Of a stretch of DNA of 64,000 nt, positions 49,710 through 61,404 are shown one piece after another; positions within the stretch are counted from its first letter, which is position 1; each line of letters opens with the position of its first letter. The stretch is from Litomosoides sigmodontis (lineage: Eukaryota > Nematoda > Chromadorea > Rhabditida > Onchocercidae), in assembly GCA_963070105.1 (NCBI GenBank), contig OY718808.1, positions 7,373,898 to 7,437,897 of the forward strand. The letters are read 5' to 3'. A program made the translations under genes and the position numbers. Below the pieces are notes generated by a model. That model made no database searches. It had not been told where the DNA came from and saw nothing but the letters and a program-made list of their open reading frames with translations.

Positions 49710-51512
49710 ATTGCATTCATTGGCGGTGAGGATCGTTTCGTCATCCTTGGGCTAATTACGGTTGCGACATCACTGCTAACGCTGTTCGCTTTGTCGTTGA
49801 CAGTTGCAGTGATACAACACAAGACGAATCTGATGCATTTAGAAGTGGAATTACGTGGCGCATCATTTAAGGTTTTTAAAAATTGAAAATGAGTAGCTCA
49901 AGAAGATTCATCCAATCTCCCAGCCTATATTACGTGATCGTACGATGAAGCAACTTGAGAGTGTTCATGGTGATGTTTAGGCCTAACACAGTAAGAATAA
50001 GCCTTAGGCACTAACATCCTTCAGTCACTCAAGTTCAGCTTAAACTTCAGTAGTTCACACTTATTGCACATATAAATAGATCGAATAAATAAGTAGTTTT
50101 TAACCAGCTGGATATCTCTCTCTCTCTCTCTCATTTCACATACAGTAATTCAGAATTTAGGATGCAAAGATTGAAGCTAGATGATGCCATACATGTGCTA
50201 CTTTAAATGTGCAAGGATTTTCAGAAAAAATCGTCCACTCTATGGGTTGAAATGACACGTACTAAACAAATCACCGGCTATGGTACACGCTTCGTACGAC
50301 GAGCTAAAATGCTTGTTGATACGGTGGAGCGATGTAGTAGTAGGTATCACATGTATGCTAAGTGAAGATTGCTCTCTACGAAAAGTACATCTGTAATGGT
50401 AATTTGGATTCAGAATGCATGCGTTTGATGTGTCCGCCGGGTGAGCCCGGACCGGTTGGAGCACCAGGAATTGATGGGCTTCCAGGCAGATCTGGAGAAA
50501 TGGGATTACCAGGTATTGATGGTGAAGATATCATTGCTGAGTCAGCAATGTTCGATCTTCCATGTTCTATTTGCCCAGCCGGACCACCTGGTTCGCGTGG
50601 CCCACAAGGTTCGCCTGGCCGATCAGGTCCTTCGGGTCCTCCTGGTCCTCCAGGTCAGTTCTCATATTTCTTTAATGGAAATTTTGGAGAATTGTGGCAG
50701 AAAAAGAGGTATGAAAGAATTCTGACTGCAACAAAGTCTCTAGCATTTCTTATAGGGCAATAAAATTGCATGAAAATTTCGCGCAACTTCAGGTCGACCT
50801 GGTAATCCAGGTGAAGGTGGGCCAGTTGGAAATCTTGGACCGAGAGGACCAAGAGGAGAGCCAGGATCAGCTGGACCTCCAGGGACAATTGGTGGTGACG
50901 GTTTCGGTCAGTTTCATAGTACAGTTATTTCCAGAAAATTTTTAGTGTCTCAAAGGTATCACTATGGTTAGGCTTATTCTTCAGCCACAAGCACGAATTT
51001 CAAACCCTTCAAGAGATACGTAGGCTAATTACATTATCACAGTGATTAGCAATGATTGTTTAAAGTTGAATTTATCATCTGAATGATTTGTTTTGTTCTG
51101 ATCTCACTATCAAATCAAATTTCAGCTGGTGTTGGTCCAAAAGGACCGAAAGGTTTACCTGGACCTATAGGCTCTAAAGGCCCACAAGGTATGCCAGGCA
51201 AACGATCAAATATTCCAGGAAAGCCAGGAGAGCAAGGATCCGTTGGTTCGCCTGGGATACGAGGGAATGTGAGCATGAATTATTAGTTATTCTTCAAATT
51301 GCATAGCTCCTCACACTTTCACTGCTCTATTTCAGAACGGTCCACAAGGTGAGAGAGGTCCGTGGGGTCCACCAGGTGAAAATGGAATGCCCGCAATGTA
51401 TTGTCCATCAGACTGTGGAGTCTCCAAAATCCTCGCACCATTTTCAGTTGGTTTCCCTTTCAAACCCAGCGATTCATCCGATATTTACGCTCGTGAAATT
51501 AATCAAAATTAA
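49710..51512 (+). CDS. Cuticle-type collagen
   Basis: Exons: 49710-49871, 50216-50314, 50386-50653, 50793-50906, 51126-51268 and 51336-51512 (stop TAA). The first encodes an N-terminal membrane or signal-anchor segment ([19 protein letters not shown]). Next come [10 protein letters not shown] and RFVRR, which fits the RxxR processing site of nematode cuticle collagens. Cysteines ([14 protein letters not shown]) flank a first Gly-X-Y block ([16 protein letters not shown]), a non-collagenous gap with CSIC, and a longer Gly-X-Y domain with a short break at [11 protein letters not shown]. It ends CPSDCGVSK and a short non-collagenous tail. Such collagens trimerise, are cleaved and cross-linked in the cuticle. 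The start codon is missing from exon 1; a two-codon exon at 46444-46449 (ATGAAG before GTTTGT) would supply MK in phase but is unproven. The 50314/50386 junction is my least certain. Confidence 0.88.
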
Positions 51513-53854
51513 CTTAACCTTTGTCAAATGAACACTTTCCATTCTTGAATAATGTCAGTGGTTTTTAACTTTATGAATTCATTTATGACTTACTTAATTA
51601 TGAGGAAGATGTATTGGTTTGAGCACATGTCATATGTTATCGATGGGAATAATATGATGCGCGCAACTCTTCTTTCAGAAGCAAAAAGTCCTTCGCCGAT
51701 TAAGTGTCACGAATTTATCAAAAATTGAACAAGTATTTCAAAATTTTAGCAAAGTTCAAAAATATCATAAGTTCAATTTCCGCAACAAAATCAACTAATT
51801 TGTGTCAGCAATACATTTCGAAAAGGTAAAAAAAAGCAAGCGAACAGAGCAGTTACTCTTCGTCATATCTATCGTAAACAAACATATGGACACAATTCAT
51901 GCGTGAAAAAAATATTTTTATATTTCAAAAATTCATGCTTCATAGGAGCTAGGAGTGTGGCACTTCAAAAAAAAGGCAACCATCAGGACGGATAAGAAAA
52001 AAAAAAGCAAGCACTAAATAATTACAAATGTCATTTACAAAATAAAACTTCCTAAAATAAGCCAATAATTTCCATTGACGTCGTTATCCTTATGATTTCA
52101 TATGTGACAAAGTTTTTTTTTTTAAATAAATTTGATATAATTTACTGAATTGAACTTTCCTGCAAACTCGCCACTCTGCTAAGCAGTGCATTTTAAATGT
52201 CTCAAATATGTAAATCTCTCGTTAAAAAAAAGCAGAAAAAAATTCGAATTATAGAATTTTCACTAAATTAGTTCATTTGATTTGATTTAGCAGCTCCGAT
52301 GGATTATAGTTTGTTTTTATGATAATATTGCAACATTCATCGATCATCTTTGCCTCTGCTAATTGCAGTTGCTATTGTTACCAACGAGAGAGAGTAAGCT
52401 AGTAAGTACCTTGTCAAAGCTTTCATTTTAGGCCGAACATTTTAGTGCGTGCCTCTTTCATCATCCATTATCACTATCAATCATTGTAATAAAATATTAT
52501 CACAAAATATTACTATCGATTAGTATTACTATTATCACTTATCGTTGTTAATTTTTATTATTATTATTATTAATTATCATTATTATTTAATATTCTTAAC
52601 TGTTACTACCGTCGTTATCATCATTGCTAGGAGTAAGAGTAGTGGTAGCAGTAAGCAGCCCTAATGCATCCTTTCAAAACACTATCCTCAACTTTTGCAT
52701 TTGAAAAAGCAGCGGGAAACCATTCCGTTTATCAGCACATCTCCTAACGTATTGCGTAAGCGTAACGTGTACAGTAATAGCAGTAGCACTGCGCCAATTA
52801 TTCATCTATACATTTGATGGCGATGATCATTTCCTTATACTCCAAAATGTGTTTGAATTTAACAAAGCAAACTACATGATTATCTTCCTCTCTCTCTCTC
52901 TCCCTCTCCCTCTCCAACCTTCTCCTCTGCTCCCTCCCTCTTCATTAACACATAGCGTATCTATGCAAAAATTACATGCTAATGAAAAAGAATAAACGCT
53001 TATTAGGCAATCAAAAGGTGCTTATTTCGATCGACAACCAACCGTTGTGTTTATTATTTTAGCAACTTTTGCAAAACAAAATGTAATTTTGAGTTGTAAG
53101 AGAGCACACATCATAAATGCACACATGCATGTTCGCCGGTGGGAGGGAATAAATTTCGCAAAATTCCTGAATTATTATTATTATTATTATTAATCAATTT
53201 CATTGAAACTGTCCGTCCATCAATGCATTCCCTAAATTATCTGACCCTTAACGGAAAAAGCATGCTATGTGATGCTAAGCGGAAGTAAATGGTCACTTGC
53301 GCAAATGCCAATGGACGACGACTTCTCGTGAAATATTCATAAGTATGCGATGAGCGATGGGTGCGAAGTGCAATATTTTATTATTCACACAAAAAAACAT
53401 GAAGAAAATACGGGAAATAATAATATAGTGTGTACAACGGTATAGTATTCTACAGTATTGCAAGAGCATTCTCAAGTGCCGTATATTGAACAAAAAGAAA
53501 ATTACAATTAAAAATTTCAGACTAACTAACTAATCTAATTTCCATCGTTTTATCAAAATGGAGCAAAAAAAAAAAGAAAAAGAAAATTGAGAAAGGCATT
53601 GATTTGCTAACGTCGTCGTCACTCACTCTATTTCATTAATTTTCCACATTATACTCATTAAAAATGAGGTGAATAAGCCAGTGGGAAATTGACGTAAACT
53701 CGATTATTGATTGTATTTTCAAAGATAAAATGCTAATTTCATCACATCGCATAAATCCGCTCTTTGATAAATGAACTTTCGAAATTACTTTGGAAGAATT
53801 AATTGGAGAAAATTATAGGAGAGGAAAACAAAAAGCTATTGAGAATGTCGAACA
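51513..53854. other. Non-coding stretch after the collagen
   Basis: Contains an AATAAA near 52040, short ATT arrays (52556-52572, 53173-53190), and a (CT)n run at 52886-52920. A pocket at 52640-52760 has overlapping open frames ending at a GTAAGCG donor, but no acceptor. No gene is called. Confidence 0.5.
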
Positions 53855-54257
53855 GGTAAGTGTAGGAATGAAGTTTATCGACGAATTGGTTTGACCTTTA
53901 GGAGGAAATATCGCATCCACCCAATCAAGGTCAAGTGTAAGTGTAATAGTTAGGCATTTCGCCCGATGACTGACTGATTAGATTAGATGTAACAAATGTC
54001 ATGTTCTTGAATTTTATTAAATCATCTGTTTGTTTGTGATGAAACACCGACATATTTCCTACAATTAAATAGACAATTTACCTAGCAGACGTGAATTTAT
54101 TTCAAATTCCATGATATAACGGATAAATGAGATTATAATGGTTGAATTTTAAAAATGTAAGAGTAGGCCTAGCGATGATTTCGGCAGTGGTGTCATGCGG
54201 GATGAAACTTCGTGCGAGTTTCCATTCATCATCCGAATCATCACAGCTACAGTCTAA
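53813..54257 (+). CDS. Possible short plus-strand exon chain (speculative)
   Basis: Three pieces join in phase: one ending 53855 (ENYRRGKQKAIENVEQ, donor GTAAGTG), 53902-53936 (EEISHPPNQGQ, acceptor acctttag, donor GTAAGTG) and 54167-54257 (PSDDFGSGVMRDETSCEF, stop TAA). The splice sites of the middle piece are good. The last piece lies antisense to the last exon of the minus-strand gene, so at least one of the two readings may be chance, or the genes overlap tail to tail. No family recognised and no start found. Confidence 0.3.
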
Positions 54258-57200
54258 CAGTTCCAAACGTATCCTCAACGTGTCCGCAACAAGCATCATT
54301 TCAATCTTAATCAAAATACTGCAATTAGTGTGTGCTATCAACGAATCGGTCGATTAGCACACCCACACATGCGGTAATTGATGAGCGACAAAAGTGAAGC
54401 GCTTACATTGCTCAGTTGCGAGTTGTACAAGCATTGGATGAGTTGCCGTGGATTGCTGTTGCCGAAAAGTTCGGCGTAGAAAACTGAAGAGTGCTGCTGC
54501 CATTGCCGCCACTCACCTGCTGCTTCCGTGCGCTCGAAACAGTGAACAATCCAAAGTAGCGTTAGCAATCGAATTGCTTCCACGCAACGTCGCTCAATCA
54601 GCTCATCGTCTAAGCCATTCACACCATGTTGCTGAAAACTGTTAAATTTGCAAAAATAATAAACAAAAATTTTTTTCAATTAAATCAAATTAAACAATTT
54701 ATCGGAAGCATAAGTGGAGAAGTTGAGAGTGAAAATTGATCTGAAATGAAAATAAAAGTTCACGTTGATCAAATTAGAACTTTCAATCAGATAAATGCGT
54801 GGGGAGTAAAACGTGGAATAAGCAAATCAATCATTTGATTGCCGCTTTATTGAAAAAAAAATAATAATTTGACAAAACTAAAAGAATATTTTCTTGCGAT
54901 TTAATAAATTTTGCTCCATAAAGGAAATGAAATAATAATAACAACAACACTAACAGCTATTACTCTTTCGACTACGAAATTAACGATAAAAAATTTTCAA
55001 ACTGTTTGATTAATTACATCCGCATAGTATGGTAGTATTCGAAAAAAAATTCTAAAATTAATTACATGGCCTTAAGCTGCAAACTAATTTTTCGACCTCA
55101 TCCTTTCGTAGCTAAATTTAGCTTGCTTTCTATATCTCCCTAATTATGTTTTGCAAAACCATTTGATATAAAATATTAATTTTGGAGTAAAAATTTTAAA
55201 TAGCAACAAAATTTTTTTTGCTCAAAAATTTTTTTTAAATGAAAAAAAAATTTTTTTTCGGTCACAAAAAAAAGTAGTGCTGAAGTTCAATGTAGTTCAA
55301 AACTTCAATCAAAGTTCAATTAATTATAGTGAAATATTTTTTTTTGAAAATTTTTTTCAACCTTATTGCTATCATCTCTATTCAAAATTATTTGAAACAT
55401 TGAAAGATAGCGAAAGAAAAGAAATAAACGATGAAATGCACGCTATATTCTGCAACAAAGGAACAGTAAAATTAAATTAAATTTGAACGAAGTGATAATC
55501 CAGCAAGCTCTGTAATGCAGTTAATTGGTTTGTGAAATTACATGAAATTTTCGTTGTTCAATGCACGTCTGATCTAAGTGAAGTGGAGTTTTGCTAAAAA
55601 AGGCTGGCACTATAAAGCACTTTTTCAAGAAGTGATCGATAGTCTCGTTGACCTACGACTCGGTCGCAGTCCAGACGGAACACGCAAATTCACGGTGACG
55701 TTTACTACTTTCATGCAGGAAAGAGAGAAACACTTTTCTACGCTAGAACATATGTCGTGTAGTGGTAGTAAAGTATGAAATCAAATTTGAAATCAAATTT
55801 GTCAAAATATGGCAGTTTTTTTTTGGAAGAGTAAGCGGTTAATACGAGTTACTGGGTTGCCGAGATAATAATCTCAACAATTTTGTTAATGGATATAGAA
55901 AATGTTTAAATGGCATATTTAGAAATGAAATTTTGATAGTAGGATTATTGAAATATGTTAACAAGCATAATTTTGTTGAATAAATTAGTTTTGAAAATAT
56001 TTGTCAAAATAAAACAATTCATATTTTACAAGATTTTCACTTTTTCTTTTCAAATTATTTGAAGATAGTGTAATTTCTAACAAACATGATTTTTTAATTC
56101 AAATTCCAATTATATCAATTAATAATTGACAATCTATCTACTGCTTGAAATTTGATCTTACTCGTTATGATAATTCACGTACGTCATTTCAAGTCAACTT
56201 CATGTTAACTTGAAATTTTTGCAATTCTACGTTATGTTACTGAATCTCAAGTTTCATATGGAATGCACTCGTACATTCGATATATTTTAATCGTTTTACC
56301 ATCAACTTCCTTTTCATTCATCCGCTCCTCTCTTTTTTTTTTCTTTTCAAACTGTTTTCCACACATCACTAGAAGTATGGAAAAAAAGGTTTAATAATTG
56401 AAAGGGTGCACGAAATTAATATTTCACTAAATAATGAACATCCTTCCTTTACGGATGAAAATGCAACAAACATCCTATGATATGCATTTAATGGAATATT
56501 TTTCATTGAAAGCTAAATGAGTGAAAATAGTTTGAACAAATTTGAATAAATTCGGGATAGCAACAAAAATTCATCCGTTTCTTTTTCTTTTGCTTGGCTT
56601 TCAGCTGAGAGGAAGCTGGGAAGAGGTGAGAAAGAAATTTTAGAAACCCCTACAATTGGATAATTCCTAAATTTAAATTCACAATTACATGAATAACTTA
56701 TTTTTGAAAAAGTCATGCAAATTGTACTATTCGCCGTTAAAATTAGATGAGAGGTACTGCCTAGAACTCCGATCGGCTATTCCATGTTCATTATTAGAAA
56801 GTAATATTTCAAAAGAAACAAATTGCCCGTTTACTTCACTTCACTTCCTACTGAATGTTTACTTCCTACCTCAATCAGTCTACCTATAAATCGCATCAAA
56901 GATTTCCTTACATACCAAATCCCAGAGATTTTGCAAAAGATTGATTGCTTGTTCGCTATTTTCGACAATGTTAGATCCATCAGCGAAGTTCCATTGGCGT
57001 ACAAACTCATAGCGTGAAAAGGTTCGTCGAACAGCCTAAAATGACGAATTGCAGTAAAAGTTAATTGCTATGAAAAACAACTAAAATGTAAGATAAGGTA
57101 AGGTGCTCTTTTTTTTCAGCAATTTTCATTAATTTTGAATTAAAATTATGTTTCTGCTTGCACATAACAAGATATTTCGTCCCATATTCATTTTTATGTT

Positions 57201-57584
57201 ACATTTACCACCTCCTAAAATTTACTCTTACAAGCCACTTGTTTATTCACTTACTTCTTTTCTTAAACACTTGTAATAATTTTTATTAGGAAAAAAAAAA
57301 TAAAATATTTCCGTCCTTTTTCCTGAATTTCATAAAATATGAGAATATGAAAACTTCCTTCTTTCATTTAGGAAAAAAAAATGAGGAAATCCGTAAAGGA
57401 CAAAATTTCACTCGATGAAACGTTCCATACGTTAGCAAAGTACACGGAAACGGAAATTTACGATTAAAATGCTAAGAACACGAACGATAGCTTGCATATG
57501 AAGGGAAAAAGAAAACGTCATTACCTGATAATGCGGAATATTGATAATATTAACATCATTGTAGCACAAACAAATCAAATTATC
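54102..57584 (-). CDS. Orphan gene, partly assembled
   Basis: Minus-strand exons in transcription order: 57584-57525, 57035-56916, 54631-54407 and 54305-54102 (stop TGA), all phase 0. The second has a TTTTAG acceptor and a GTATGT donor, and reads RTFSRYEFVRQWNFADGS, then NLLQNLWDL. The third has TTTTCAG and GTAAGC, and reads GVNGLDDELIERRCVEAIRL, then LLTLLWIVHCFER and FYAELFGNSNPRQLIQCLY. The fourth, from a weaker TTAAG acceptor, reads MMLVADTLRIRLELLDCSCD, then DEWKLARSFIPHDTTAEIIA. It is helix-rich, soluble and cytosolic-looking. The first exon has a weak acceptor. I do not recognise a domain. The 2.3 kb gap between exons two and three may hide further exons. The 5' end is unknown; a GC-rich open frame at 58606-58448 (MRTELNVDILRRARNQ) is a possible but unlinked first exon. 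Confidence 0.5.
55519..55778 (+). other. Coding-like plus-strand segment
   Basis: After an acceptor (ctctgtaatgcag, ending 55518) one frame reads NWFVKLHEIFVVQCTSDLSE before a stop, and a second frame reads LFQEVIDSLVDLRLGRSPDG, then TFMQEREKHFSTLEHM and a stop at 55778. A 40-nt intron (GTGAAG...TATAAAG) would join them in phase. It lies inside the large intron of the minus-strand orphan gene. Not recognised. Confidence 0.3.
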
Positions 57585-58300
57585 CTACCCCTCTCACCCA
57601 CGGATAATTGCTAGTCTTAAATGAAATCAGTCAATTTTGTTAAAATTTTCCGATTAACACAATATATGTTAGCAGGTAAAAAATATATTTCATAAAAAAT
57701 ATATTTCACTTTTTTTCAAAAAATTTTCAAAAAATAAAAGATATATTTCACAATTTAAATGGTGGAAATTTCACCTGCGAGTTCTAATAAATTGTTCGCT
57801 TCATTGGCGACACATTATGGACAACTTTATGCCGTACCTTTTCAAACCAATTTTTTTTTAAACTGCTGCCTGCCTAGCTAATCAAATTGTTGATTCATTT
57901 TTTCCTCAACCACTTGCATCACTTCATTTCTTCACTTAAAATTAATCACCAACTTAATTTTCTAATTACTTTAAAAAATTTTAAATCGATTAAATAATCA
58001 TTATCAGTTTCACTCAGATAAATTGTTTGAAGCAATTTGTTGCAATAAATTTCGTAAAAAGTTCAAATTGTAGTATAAGTTTTAGTAGAAGTATAAAATT
58101 TTCTCGATAAAATCATTTCGAAGATCAAATCCACCGAAAAGGTTAGCTAGCAAAAACTTTCTGCACAAACCACACATAGTTTCCTCATTTATATATAAAA
58201 TTCTCGTTCGAAATGATCACATCTTTAACAGTTAATGTTGTTCGTTGAATATTCCCTCCTTTCTATCATCTTCGTCATCATCTACCCCCTCTCCCCCTCT

Positions 58301-58337
<37 letters not shown>

Positions 58338-59116
58338 CATTTCTATCCGTGAAATATTATCATAGCTTCTAATTATTATTAAACTTTAACAAATCAGAGA
58401 AAAAAATTGAAGGCGTGACGATTTTTAGAGTCAAAGCCGTGGGCGGATCAGGATCTCGTGTGGGTCGTGACGATAGAGAGGGGAAGCGTGGGAGGAGGGG
58501 AAGAGAGGAGGTATTGGGAATGGGCGCAGTGGTCGTCCTTCTGTTCAACGTTGCATTTCTGGTTTCGGGCACGTCGTAGAATGTCGACGTTCAGTTCAGT
58601 CCTCATAGATTACCAATTCTTCATGTTACAAATTCCTCCTACCTATCCAAATTACTGTGCTAATAATATCTTTTCCACCTTATGCAAATGTTACATTTTT
58701 TAAAAAAGAAAAAAAGAGTCGCAAGGACTCAATGACATCCCACAGATGCATGCATTGTCATCCCACCAGTAGTACCACCACTACTACCACTACCACTACC
58801 ACTAAATAATTAAGTACAGTATGACGATTTTACGGATTAAGAACAGTCTTAAAGACATAAATCAATCAGTCATTATCTTACTCGATCATAACAATTAATA
58901 GTCCAAAGATTTTTATCTCACAATCACTGTATAATGAAATGAGTAACACTTCATTTTTAATTACCATACCACCCATAATGCATATAGATGTATGGAGAAC
59001 AGATAAGATACTTCCTGATAAGATTAGCCTGGAACGCGAATTCCGCTAGGCGTATTTAAGTGTCGTTTAAGGAGATTGAGGGATTTCAACACTTTCCACT
59101 TGTAAAGATTCATTTA

Positions 59117-59153
<37 letters not shown>

Positions 59154-59329
59154 ATAAGAACTCAGAAGAAATGAGAAAGGAGCGAAAATATGTTTGAAAT
59201 TACACAAAAAAATGATAGCAAAACTGCTAATATTGAAAGATTAAATATTTGAAAAAGATGCTTAGCTATCAGTAAATATTACTTGCACTGGCAATTATGC
59301 AAAAGAATTATTATCAAAGAGAGATTGCT

Positions 59330-59690
<361 letters not shown>

Positions 59691-60246
59691 TTTTTTCATT
59701 ATTTATTATTAGTATTGTCATATTATTGATAGCATCATAACTATTATCATTTATTGTCGTTACTTACCATTATTAGTATTGCTATTTATTACTATTTACT
59801 AGTATTACTTATGATATCATCATTACTACTCACAATTTGCTATTATTGTTAATCATTATTATTATTACTATTATTACTAATGCTGTTATTCTTGCTAGTA
59901 GTAGTGTAGTAGTTGCAGCAGAAGTAGTAGTAGTAGTAGTAGTAGTAGGATTAGTAGTAGTAGATCTTACACAAGCAGCTTTTATCGTGGTTTCCTACTC
60001 CGAGTGCATAAATCATTTTGCAAAAACTATTCCTTCCTATTCAGAAAAGAAGAAAAAATGATTTTTTCTTTGATTCACCAGAAACTTACAAATAACTTTA
60101 AGTTTCATTTAATATGAAATTGTTCATAAGTTATATATATATATATATATCTTAGCATTAAGTTGCTCATATTGTTAGAATAGAAAACTATGCGACCGTT
60201 TTATGCATCTGATGAAGGCTGTGAAATTAATCAAAGTGATATGATA

Positions 60247-60276
60247 CTCAACGTGACTAGAAACGATCACGTTGAG
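60247..60276. repeat. Inverted repeat, 10-bp stem, 10-nt loop
   Basis: CTCAACGTGA and TCACGTTGAG are perfect complements about a CTAGAAACGA loop. A further ACGTG follows at 60279. Confidence 0.7.
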
Positions 60277-60593
60277 AACACGTGAAATAACGATTGGTAG
60301 TGTTAGAGCATGAAAAATCACAGGAACGAATGAGTTATACAATACATAATAATTTGCCATCAATTTCTCAATTATTTGCTAAGCGGTAGAATGCTACAGT
60401 TTTAGGTTTTAATCTCTCCCTCTCCCTCTCTCTCCCCTCTCTCTCTCTCTCTCAATAGATGATGATTTGCTTCCTACCTCTGTCCTCAAGCAACTATCCC
60501 ACATCCATCCAACTCATCTCATTCTGGAAAATTTCATCGTTCCGTTCCGTTTTTCTTCCTCTTCACTTTGCAACATTAATTTCTCTTTCTTCA

Positions 60594-60599
60594 TTGCAG
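60594..60599 (+). promoter_or_regulatory. Probable trans-splice (SL) acceptor
   Basis: A pyrimidine-rich tract ending TTGCAG stops 13 bases before the ATG of the Ly6-like gene, with no open frame upstream. This fits spliced-leader addition, or the end of a 5'-UTR intron. Confidence 0.5.
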
Positions 60600-60612
60600 C
60601 AAAGAGTGCGCG

Positions 60613-61404
60613 ATGATTTCGATGCGACTATTTGCTAGGATAGCTGTAATTGTGGTGACACTAACGACTAATGTGAATGCTTTGATTTGCTATGAAAATG
60701 ATGAATCTGTAAGTCGTTGTGCATTATCACGATTTCCCACTTAATTTACTTGTAAAAAATTTTAACTTAAATCAAATTTTTAATACTAAAATATTAAAAG
60801 AAGGAAAAATGAGGAAAAAAAACACAAAACAGAAATTAGTATATTCTAATCGATCATAATTTAAATTGCATCTCTTCAGGGTAAAGTATATGAGATATCG
60901 AATGAGGCATGGGATTACTGCGTCTTCATCCCGGGCTACGACGAAAGTCGAGTGTTCGGCGTTGGTCCGGAAGTAGACTGGACGAAGGCTTACGATGAAG
61001 CATTTGGCACATCGGATGAAATATATCAAGTGCTATCTGTTTGTCTCTTAGAGGTTTGTGATAGGTTTCAAAAACACTCCTGCTCCTCAACCATTCCTTC
61101 AATGATAGGCACGGGGCACGCAGAAGATGTGGATGAAAGGGCCACCGACACACTACCACTTCTCATCATTTTCAATAAAACCATTCCTTCAATTATTTCA
61201 TCGCATTTAAACTTAACAGTTCGTTTTCAGAAGTATGATTTCGGTCAGCTAAATCCGAAAAATGTTATCAATCCGTCAGGATCGGTAGAATTCATTTTCC
61301 GATGCGTTTGCAGCTATGATCGTTGCAACAGTGCTACCACATTTAGTAACTACTTGAAAGCGATCAAACTGGATAATGCTAGCAGCAGTGCTGAGAAGAA
61401 CTGA
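60613..61404 (+). CDS. Small secreted or GPI-linked cysteine-rich protein (Ly6/three-finger-like)
   Basis: Three exons: 60613-60708, 60880-61053 and 61231-61404; 147 residues. A signal peptide (MRLFARIAVIVVTLTTNVNA) would be cut just before LICYENDES. The mature part has six cysteines: LIC, DYC, SVC, the pair RCVC, and DRCNS. The N-terminal C-Y and the terminal C-x-C-x4-C-N pattern are those of three-finger (Ly6/uPAR, activin-receptor-ectodomain) proteins. The middle reads NEAWDYCVFIPGYDESRVFG, then EVDWTKAYDEAFG, which I take as a nematode-specific version. No clear GPI-anchor tail is present (it ends SSSAEKN), so secretion is likelier. Intron 2 (177 nt) is a multiple of three and has no stop, so retaining it would add 59 residues with extra cysteines. 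I chose the spliced form because it leaves six cysteines and the splice sites (GTTTGTG, CGTTTTCAG) are good. Confidence 0.78.

Noticed and set aside
52640..52760. Open frames ending at a GTAAGCG donor
   Set aside because: No acceptor, and two frames compete.
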